Positions 9,192 through 13,701 of a DNA stretch of 13,701 nucleotides are shown here, one piece after another. The DNA is from Sulfurivirga caldicuralii (lineage in GTDB: Bacteria > Pseudomonadota > Gammaproteobacteria > Thiomicrospirales > Thiomicrospiraceae), in assembly GCA_015661715.1 (NCBI GenBank), contig DQVN01000106.1, positions 1-13,701 of the forward strand, read 5' to 3'. The notes below the pieces were generated by a model, which had not been told where the DNA came from, made no database searches, and saw only the letters and a list, made by a program, of their open reading frames with translations. Both the position numbers and the translations under genes were made by a program. Position 1 is the stretch's first letter. Every line of letters starts with the position of its first letter.

Positions 9192-9665
9192 TCAGTGCAA
9201 AGGCGCGTTCTGCAACGCCCGCATAAAGGGCTCCAGAGCGCCCTGCGCCTCAGCATGCTGCATCAGCACCGCCAGCAATGCCTGATCCTCATGCTGACTG
9301 GCCATGCGTGCCGCCAGTTGAATGTCATGATCGGTCACGCCGCCTGCATAGGCCTTCAAATCCAACAGAACCGCCAAAGCGCCGGGATTGTGCATTAACA
9401 CCGCCGCATGCAGCGGTTTGACCGGCTCGCCGGCACTATCCTCTCCGATCGGCGCCGTGGCAGAGACCGAGTGGTTCTGCACCAGCGCCATGATGACCCA
9501 GTAGTTCATCTCCGGCTCCGCCTGACTTTCCAGCGCATGGATAAACAGATCCTGCGGATCCTGCCCATGACGTTGCACCAAGGTGGCCACCATATCGGCA
9601 AATACACGCTGATTGCACTCAGCAAATCCCCAGCGATTGCGGTGGGTGGTTTCATCCGTTGTCAT
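9192..9665 (-). CDS. Ankyrin-repeat-like protein
   Basis: This 157-residue soluble protein lacks a signal peptide. Residues about 82-140 read as two ankyrin-like helix pairs: KPLHAAVLMHNPGALAVLLD, then a second unit with DIQLAARMASQHEDQALLAVL. Residues 1-80 show no domain I can name. The protein is probably a binding module with no enzymatic activity. Its ATG overlaps the end of the CysB-like gene by 14 bases, and GAGGAG lies 7 bases upstream, which indicates translational coupling. It precedes rmuC by 15 bases. Ankyrin proteins encoded next to catalases (for example AnkB with KatB in Pseudomonas aeruginosa) support peroxide resistance, so a link to katG two genes downstream is possible but unproven. 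The repeat assignment rests on pattern only. Confidence 0.7.
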   Translation of the reverse strand: MTTDETTHRNRWGFAECNQRVFADMVATLVQRHGQDPQDLFIHALESQAEPEMNYWVIMALVQNHSVSATAPIGEDSAGEPVKPLHAAVLMHNPGALAVLLDLKAYAGGVTDHDIQLAARMASQHEDQALLAVLMQHAEAQGALEPFMRALQNAPLH

Positions 9666-10542
9666 CGCTCAACTCCTCAATCAATGCCCCCATGGCGGGC
9701 GAAACATAACGGTGCTGCAACCAGGCCAGGACGGTCTCCTGCTGTGGCAACAAGTGGGAAAGATTATGACACACCAGGTCATCATCCTCGCTTTGCCGGT
9801 AACTCTGACAGGCGATAATGCCAATGCCAAAGCCCTCACGCACATAGGTTTTGATGACATCCGTATCCGCAGCACGCAGGACAAAATCGGGTTGCAACCC
9901 GGCGGTGGCCAAACACGACTCCAGCATTTTGCCCCCGGAAAATCCCCTGTTGTAGGTCAGCAGTGGATAGGTCGCCAGATCCGACCATTCAATGGATGTT
10001 TTCCTGCTCAACGGATGCGTGCGCGGGCAGACCAACACATAATGCCAGTTGTAACAGGAACGGATCTGCAGACCTGAATGCCGGGTGATGGCTTCCGTGC
10101 ACAGGGCCAGATCAATTTCACCCCGTTTGAGCATCTGTACCAATGCCTGAGGATGGCTCTGCTCAATATGCAAACGCACCTTGGGAAAATGGCGACGAAA
10201 TCGCTTCAATCGTGCTGGTAGAAAATACTTGGCCTGGGTATGCGTTGTACCCAGAAACAGTTCTTCCTCCCCGCTTTTCAAGCTGTCTGCCAGGGCGCGC
10301 ACATTCCGCCGCGCAGCAACCATCATGTGAGCCTGCTGCAGAACCTGCTCTCCAACCGTCGTCCAACCCTTCAAACGCTTGCCTTCACGCACAAACACGG
10401 GGGTTTCCAGGTGCTGTTCCAGCAGTTTGAGTTGTCGGGTGGCCGCAGGCTGCACCATATGCAAACGCGTCGCGGCTCGAGTCAGGTTCAACTGTTCAGC
10501 CTCCAACGCAACCAGCAACTCAGCTTGTATCACATTCAACAT
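9652..10542 (-). CDS. LysR-family transcriptional regulator, CysB/Cbl-like
   Basis: This 296-residue regulator has the winged helix-turn-helix of LysR proteins at about residues 15-60 and an effector-binding domain from about 90. Several stretches match CysB and Cbl specifically: TTHTQAKYFLP at 99-109, which contains the threonine/glutamine residues that hold sulfate or acetylserine in CysB; CYNWHYVLV; TYPLLTYNRGFSG; and DTDVIKTYVREGFGIGII at 226-243. CysB-type proteins sense sulfur status and activate sulfur acquisition genes. It is divergent from the YeeE/YedE transporter, the usual position for its regulator, and heads an operon with the ankyrin-like gene and rmuC. I chose the ATG at 10542. 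A TTG one codon earlier is also possible; AAGGG lies very close upstream of both, and an in-frame TAA two codons before the TTG rules out a longer start. The ligand is not known. Confidence 0.9.
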   Translation of the reverse strand: MLNVIQAELLVALEAEQLNLTRAATRLHMVQPAATRQLKLLEQHLETPVFVREGKRLKGWTTVGEQVLQQAHMMVAARRNVRALADSLKSGEEELFLGTTHTQAKYFLPARLKRFRRHFPKVRLHIEQSHPQALVQMLKRGEIDLALCTEAITRHSGLQIRSCYNWHYVLVCPRTHPLSRKTSIEWSDLATYPLLTYNRGFSGGKMLESCLATAGLQPDFVLRAADTDVIKTYVREGFGIGIIACQSYRQSEDDDLVCHNLSHLLPQQETVLAWLQHRYVSPAMGALIEELSDDNG

Positions 10543-10661
10543 CAACCCTTACCCAACACTTAAAATAACAAAATTGTATATAAAGATAACATATCATCAT
10601 TTTTCTTTATGAAAAGGTCTTGCTACAGTAGCTCCAACACAAACCAGGACACACTTTACAT
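10543..10661. promoter_or_regulatory. Divergent control region, CysB-like regulator / YeeE-YedE transporter
   Basis: This 119-base gap is much more AT-rich than its surroundings, most of all at about 10560-10615. Within it are the arms ATAAAG (10580-10585) and CTTTAT (10605-10610), and nested GATA (10585-10588) with TATC (10592-10595). Such AT-rich, imperfectly symmetric DNA between a LysR gene and its divergent target is where the regulator usually binds. On the minus strand TATACA near 10574-10579 is a possible -10 for the regulator. I cannot fix the transporter promoter. Confidence 0.5.
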
Positions 10662-11813
10662 ATGATTACCTCAACCTTTCACACGGTCAGAAACCTATGG
10701 CACCTGCCTGCATGCCGCTGCACCATGCTGCTGATTCCCCTGCTGGCCAGCGCACTGTTCACCCCCTGGAAGCCAGTTCAACTGCTTGCATTGGGGATGT
10801 TTCTGGGCGCAACCCTCTACATTTTTCACTTCGGCTTTACCCGGGTTTATGCGGGTTTGATATCTGAACATCGCACCCTGGGACTGCGGGCGCTGTTGGT
10901 ACTGCTCGCCTTCGGATCGGTGCTGTTTTTCCCTTTGCTGGCCCAGTCAGATACCTTGAATGGCTTTTACCGGCCACTCAGTCTCGGCCTACTTATCGGC
11001 AGCGCAATCTTTGGTGTCGGTATGGCGCTGAGCAGTACCTGCACTTCAGGTACCCTCAACCGTCTCGGCCAACTCAACCCCCTCTCACCGGTTGTGCTCA
11101 TCGGCCTGGTCATTGGTGGCATATTGGCCGCCTGGCACTTTGAAACCTGGCAGCATGCCCCGACATTCGCGCCGGTCAACCTGTTGCAACTGGGATGGCC
11201 GCTGGCGCTTGGGCTGCAATTACTCACCATCACCGCGCTTTACTACTGGGCTTTGCAATGGGAGCGGCGACATCACGGACACCTTGAGCCCCTCAGCATC
11301 CACCCCTGGTTCTGGGCGGTCATACTTCTGGCCATCGGTAATCTGTTGACCCTGTTGACACTGCAACAACCTTGGTCGATCGCCACAGTCTTCCCTTACT
11401 GGGGGTTAATGCTCAACGATGCCCTCAACGGCCCCATCGAAGACTGGCGCTTCTGGGCTTATACGGCGCAAATGGCCGCTTTGTATGACCAGTCCCCTTG
11501 GGAAGCGCCGGTTTCGGTCATGGCCATCGGCCTGATTCTGGGCAGCCTGTTAAGCGCCCAGCTAACCAGACTGACACAAGAAGGCAACAAACGTCCCCAG
11601 ACAAACATTAAAGTCAAGGTACAGGTGCGCAGCTTTATCGGCGGCATACTCATGGGCTATGGCGCCATCATCGCCTATGGCTGCAATATCGGCGCCCTGT
11701 TCAGCGGCACCATAAGCGGCAGCCTCCATGGGTGGATATGGTTCGCCGCTTCTCTGGCGGGCTATGCCCTGGTGGTCAGCTGGCAAGGCTTGAAAAAAGA
11801 TCCGGAAAAGTGA
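10662..11813 (+). CDS. YeeE/YedE (DUF395) family membrane transporter, probable thiosulfate/sulfur-compound importer
   Basis: This 383-residue polytopic membrane protein has about nine or ten hydrophobic segments. Its two family signature stretches are GMALSSTCTSGTLNRLG (C127) and GYGAIIAYGCNIGALFSG (C341), the paired cysteine-glycine motifs of the YeeE/YedE family. In the family member TsuA such cysteines line the path and relay thiosulfate. The third cysteine that I recall as important in TsuA is not obvious here, since no cysteine lies between C127 and C341. The gene is divergent from a CysB-like regulator, which supports a sulfur-related substrate, but no TusA-like partner is adjacent. 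The ATG has only a weak AGGA 12 bases upstream; a later ATG at residue 22 would drop the first charged segment. It is convergent with the CinA-like gene, 25 bases apart. The substrate could also be another sulfur or selenium species. Confidence 0.88.
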   Translation: MITSTFHTVRNLWHLPACRCTMLLIPLLASALFTPWKPVQLLALGMFLGATLYIFHFGFTRVYAGLISEHRTLGLRALLVLLAFGSVLFFPLLAQSDTLNGFYRPLSLGLLIGSAIFGVGMALSSTCTSGTLNRLGQLNPLSPVVLIGLVIGGILAAWHFETWQHAPTFAPVNLLQLGWPLALGLQLLTITALYYWALQWERRHHGHLEPLSIHPWFWAVILLAIGNLLTLLTLQQPWSIATVFPYWGLMLNDALNGPIEDWRFWAYTAQMAALYDQSPWEAPVSVMAIGLILGSLLSAQLTRLTQEGNKRPQTNIKVKVQVRSFIGGILMGYGAIIAYGCNIGALFSGTISGSLHGWIWFAASLAGYALVVSWQGLKKDPEK

Positions 11814-11838
11814 GGAGCGGGAGCAAGCGCAGCCAATC

Positions 11839-12597
11839 TCAGTCTGGAGCAAAGCGCACACCCCGGCGCTGTGCTTCGGCCATAATCGCCTGCTGAGCTG
11901 CCTCGGCGGCTTCAGGTAACCCCTCCACTCCCAATTCGATGCTGCGCGAGCCATCCGCCTCGATCCGCGGCAGGGAAAACAGGCGCAGCTCAGGGTGGCG
12001 CGCCGCAAAGGTCTCCATAAAGGACAGCCACTGGGCCTCACTGGTGTCGAACAGGCGCACCACTTTTTCCACCCGCCGGGGTTGCGACAAATCTGCATAG
12101 TAGTGATTCAACAGCCATTCGGTCATGGGCTTGGCCATCTGCGGAAAGCCGGGCATAAAGTGATGGTGCCCGCCGCCGGGCAAGTGCAACAGACTGAAGC
12201 CGGGTACGCGATTGAAAGGATTGGGAATCAGCTCAGCGCCTTCAGGCAGCTCCGCCATGCGAATGCGGTGCGGGTAAGCGTCCTCACCAAACTGGGCCTC
12301 GATTTCCGCCACAGCACCCGGGTGGCGCACCAGCGGCACCCCCAGGGCGCGGGCGGCACACTGACGGGTTCGGTCATCCGGTGTGGCGCCAATGCCCCCA
12401 TGGCAAAACACAATGTCCGGGCGGGCAAAGGTTTCCTGCAAAGTCTCACGCAGCAGCGCAGGGTCATCACCCACGATGCGCACCCAATCCACTTTCAAAC
12501 CACGGGGCTTGAGCAACTCGGCCAGATTGGCCAAATGGCGGTCCTGCCGCCGTCCGGAAAGAATTTCATCCCCGATAATCAGCAGTCCAATGGCCAT
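11839..12597 (-). CDS. Stand-alone CinA-type molybdopterin-binding (MoCF) domain protein
   Basis: This 252-residue cytoplasmic protein carries the MoCF/CinA N-terminal domain: LLIIGDEILSG at 5-15, GGIGATPDD at 67-75 (GGxGPTxDD in most relatives), and FMPGFPQM at 147-154. In full-length CinA this domain is the COG1058-type pyrophosphatase half; the C-terminal nicotinamide-nucleotide amidase half is missing here, as in YfaY-like and other short proteins. A role in NAD-related repair or nucleotide hydrolysis is possible but not shown. An open frame reaches upstream to 12840, but the region beyond 12600 overlaps thiD. GAGGGAGG precedes two consecutive ATGs, and the second (12597) has the better spacing. 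It is divergent from thiD across 51 bases. Confidence 0.85.
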   Translation of the reverse strand: MAIGLLIIGDEILSGRRQDRHLANLAELLKPRGLKVDWVRIVGDDPALLRETLQETFARPDIVFCHGGIGATPDDRTRQCAARALGVPLVRHPGAVAEIEAQFGEDAYPHRIRMAELPEGAELIPNPFNRVPGFSLLHLPGGGHHHFMPGFPQMAKPMTEWLLNHYYADLSQPRRVEKVVRLFDTSEAQWLSFMETFAARHPELRLFSLPRIEADGSRSIELGVEGLPEAAEAAQQAIMAEAQRRGVRFAPD

Positions 12598-12600
12598 CAT

Positions 12601-12608
12601 CCCTCCCT
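12601..12608 (-). promoter_or_regulatory. Ribosome binding site deciding the CinA-like start
   Basis: AGGGAGGG (minus strand) abuts the ATG at 12600 and lies 3 bases before the ATG at 12597. This favours the second ATG and rules out the much longer frame beginning at 12840. Confidence 0.6.
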
Positions 12609-12637
12609 CGCCCACAAACAGACAGCATTTTTGTGGC

Positions 12638-12643
12638 ATTATA
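12638..12643 (-). promoter_or_regulatory. Consensus -10 (TATAAT) for the CinA-like gene
   Basis: On the minus strand TATAAT lies about 40 bases before the start codon, so a transcript would begin near 12631. The -35 would fall inside the first codons of thiD, where only weak matches are seen (ATGACC with a long 19-base spacer). The same bases read ATTATA on the other strand. Confidence 0.4.
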
Positions 12644-12648
12644 CGCCC

Positions 12649-13416
12649 ATGCACACCCCACCGGTCATTCTCACCATCGCCGGATTCGACCCCAGCGCCG
12701 GGGCCGGCGTGCTGGCAGACCTGAAAACCATCCACGCCTGTGGCGGTTACGCCTGCGCGGTGATCACCGCCCAAACTGTGCAAAATACCTGTGGCGTCAA
12801 AGACCTTTGGCTGGAGCCGATTGAAGGCGTTATTGCGCAAATCCGGACCCTGCGTCAGGATTTCTCCCTGGCTGCTGTCAAAATTGGCATGCTGGGTACC
12901 GATGCCATGGCCCAGGCGATACTTGAGTGTCTGAACGACTTTCAGGGTCCTGTGGTGATAGATCCGGTACTGAAAAGTTCCAGTGGTCAGACGCTAATGG
13001 AAAAGGGGCGCGCCTTCAACGCACTGCTGCAACGGGCCACCCTCATTACCCCCAACCTACTTGAAGGGGAGAAACTTTTGGGCCACCCTCTGCCAGCGGA
13101 TCAATTGGCCACCGCCCTATCGCAACGCTTCCATACCGCCGTGCTGCTCAAAGGCGGACATGGACAAGGAGAAACCCTCACCGACTATCTAGCCACACCC
13201 GACAACACGCTGAGACACTGGTCCCACCCGCGGGTTTCAACCCGCAATACCCACGGCACCGGCTGTGTTCTTTCCAGCGCCATCGCCACTGCCCTGGCCC
13301 AGGGCAAGACGCTACCCCAGGCCTGTGAGCAGGGCATCACCAGGCTGCAGCAGTGGCTGCGCCGCAGCCTGTGGCAACTGGGCCATGGGGCTGGCCCCAT
13401 TCACCTTACTCGCTGA
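12649..13416 (+). CDS. thiD: Hydroxymethylpyrimidine/phosphomethylpyrimidine kinase ThiD
   Basis: This 255-residue ribokinase-fold enzyme phosphorylates HMP and HMP-phosphate to give HMP-pyrophosphate for thiamine synthesis in the cytoplasm. Motifs in order are GFDPSAGAGVLADLKT from residue 12, KIGML at 78-82, DPVLKSSSG at 105-113, TPNLLEGE from 134, LKGGHG at 167-172 and THGTGC at 201-206, with the anion-hole/catalytic cysteine C206. Length is normal (about 250-270). No other thiamine gene is in the window, and the 51-base upstream gap is too short for a TPP riboswitch. The ATG at 12649 matches the family N-terminus (ILTIAGFDPSAGAG), although no Shine-Dalgarno site precedes it; the open frame continues upstream to 11995 only as a shadow of the CinA-like gene. 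Its last 11 bases overlap the end of the convergent membrane-protein gene. Confidence 0.95.
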   Translation: MHTPPVILTIAGFDPSAGAGVLADLKTIHACGGYACAVITAQTVQNTCGVKDLWLEPIEGVIAQIRTLRQDFSLAAVKIGMLGTDAMAQAILECLNDFQGPVVIDPVLKSSSGQTLMEKGRAFNALLQRATLITPNLLEGEKLLGHPLPADQLATALSQRFHTAVLLKGGHGQGETLTDYLATPDNTLRHWSHPRVSTRNTHGTGCVLSSAIATALAQGKTLPQACEQGITRLQQWLRRSLWQLGHGAGPIHLTR

Positions 13417-13648
13417 TCTTCTCAACAGCAGGCTTTAAGGTATCGACGATCTCCTCTGCCTGCTCCATCACCCCTTCCGTCTGCGCCGCTTGACCCTGAA
13501 GCGTATCGCCCCACTCTGCCAGCACTTCTACCCCCTGCTGCAGGGCGCTGAGCCCCTCCAAGATCCACACCCGCGCATTGAGCCAGTCAAACAGCACCAG
13601 CACGATCAATACAATCATCACCGTCATAATGCCCATCAGACAACGCAT
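13406..13648 (-). CDS. Small membrane protein with coiled-coil tail, function unknown
   Basis: This 80-residue protein has one N-terminal membrane helix (about residues 5-22, nearly all M, V, I and L) followed by a mostly helical, acidic region with spaced hydrophobic residues, consistent with an amphipathic helix or coiled coil (about 28-78). I do not recognise the family. It resembles small single-pass inner-membrane proteins whose tail faces the cytoplasm or periplasm. An ATG at 13654 is also in frame, but AAAGGA directly abuts it, whereas it is 6 bases from the ATG at 13648. The upstream partial gene ends with TGA 2 bases before this ATG, so the two are probably coupled. The end overlaps the thiD stop by 11 bases on the opposite strand. 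Confidence 0.7.
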   Translation of the reverse strand: MRCLMGIMTVMIVLIVLVLFDWLNARVWILEGLSALQQGVEVLAEWGDTLQGQAAQTEGVMEQAEEIVDTLKPAVEKISE

Positions 13649-13650
13649 GT

Positions 13651-13701
13651 TCATTCCTTTACGTGATTAAAAAAATCGCTCAACCCGGCTGGCATGCCGC
13701 A
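13651..13701 (-). CDS. C-terminal end of an unidentified protein (5' part outside window)
   Basis: On the minus strand an open frame enters from the right edge and ends at TGA (complement of 13651-13653). The sixteen visible residues are CGMPAGLSDFFNHVKE, a natural-looking C-terminus but too short to assign. The stop lies 2 bases before the ATG of the small membrane-protein gene, and the ribosome site of that gene (AAAGGA) lies inside this reading frame, as is usual in tightly packed operons. The alternative is that these bases are only a leader, with the run of seven Ts having no hairpin that I can find. Confidence 0.45.
   Translation of the reverse strand, partial: CGMPAGLSDFFNHVKE
13655..13660 (-). 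promoter_or_regulatory. Ribosome binding site deciding the small membrane-protein start
   Basis: AAAGGA (minus strand) is 6 bases before the ATG at 13648 and directly touches the ATG at 13654, so the later ATG is favoured. Confidence 0.55.

Noticed and set aside
8577..9398. Leucine/glutamine-rich plus-strand frame opposite rmuC
   Set aside because: Its composition simply mirrors the coiled coil of RmuC on the other strand.
9652..9665. Possible frameshift between the CysB-like and ankyrin-like genes
   Set aside because: Both proteins have natural ends, and the ankyrin-like gene has its own well-spaced ribosome site; a 14-base overlap is ordinary operon packing.
12598..12648. TPP riboswitch before thiD
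   Set aside because: The gap is only about 50 bases and has none of the conserved THI-element sequence or room for its fold.
12601..12840. N-terminal extension of the CinA-like frame
   Set aside because: It overlaps the start of thiD, lacks family similarity, and a strong ribosome site sits right before the ATG pair at 12595-12600.

Overview
The window (about 13.7 kb, moderately GC-rich, densely packed) looks like chromosome of a gammaproteobacterium, probably a sulfur-oxidising lineage related to Chromatiaceae/Chromatiales. The pointers are a CysB-like regulator divergent from a YeeE/YedE-type sulfur-compound transporter, a peroxiredoxin-glutaredoxin fusion, and a glutathione-reductase homologue whose dinucleotide pocket is of NADH type, as in the glutathione amide reductase of purple sulfur bacteria. 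The taxonomic placement is inference. I see no mobile element, CRISPR array, tRNA or rRNA.

Layout. 1-2003 (+): the tail of an unidentified gene overlapping a secreted DUF255/thioredoxin-like protein. 2004-2986: a sigma-70-like factor (-) divergent from a small DUF2905 membrane protein (+). 3071-7605 (-): three tandem oxidative-stress genes, transcribed katG, then Prx/Grx fusion, then glutathione(-amide) reductase. Intrinsic terminators separate each pair, and katG has a near-consensus sigma-70 promoter. 7728-10542 (-): a compact operon of CysB-like regulator, ankyrin-like protein and rmuC, which points into katG. 10662-11813 (+): the YeeE/YedE transporter, divergent from the regulator across an AT-rich 116-119 bp control region. 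11839-12597 (-): a stand-alone CinA-type MoCF-domain protein, divergent from thiD (12649-13416, +). 13406-13701 (-): a small membrane coiled-coil protein and the tail of an upstream gene.

How they work together (inference). KatG removes high H2O2. The Prx/Grx fusion reduces peroxides with glutathione or glutathione amide, and the reductase regenerates that thiol using NADH rather than NADPH. An ankyrin gene close to a catalase gene recalls other proteobacteria where ankyrin proteins support catalase-dependent peroxide resistance. The CysB-like regulator probably controls the divergent sulfur transporter. Because it heads the ank-rmuC-katG-facing operon, it could also tie sulfur status to the peroxide defence locus.

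The main discovery-type signal is the natural NADH-type glutathione(-amide) reductase beside its Prx/Grx partner. The window otherwise reads as ordinary housekeeping and stress-defence chromosome.
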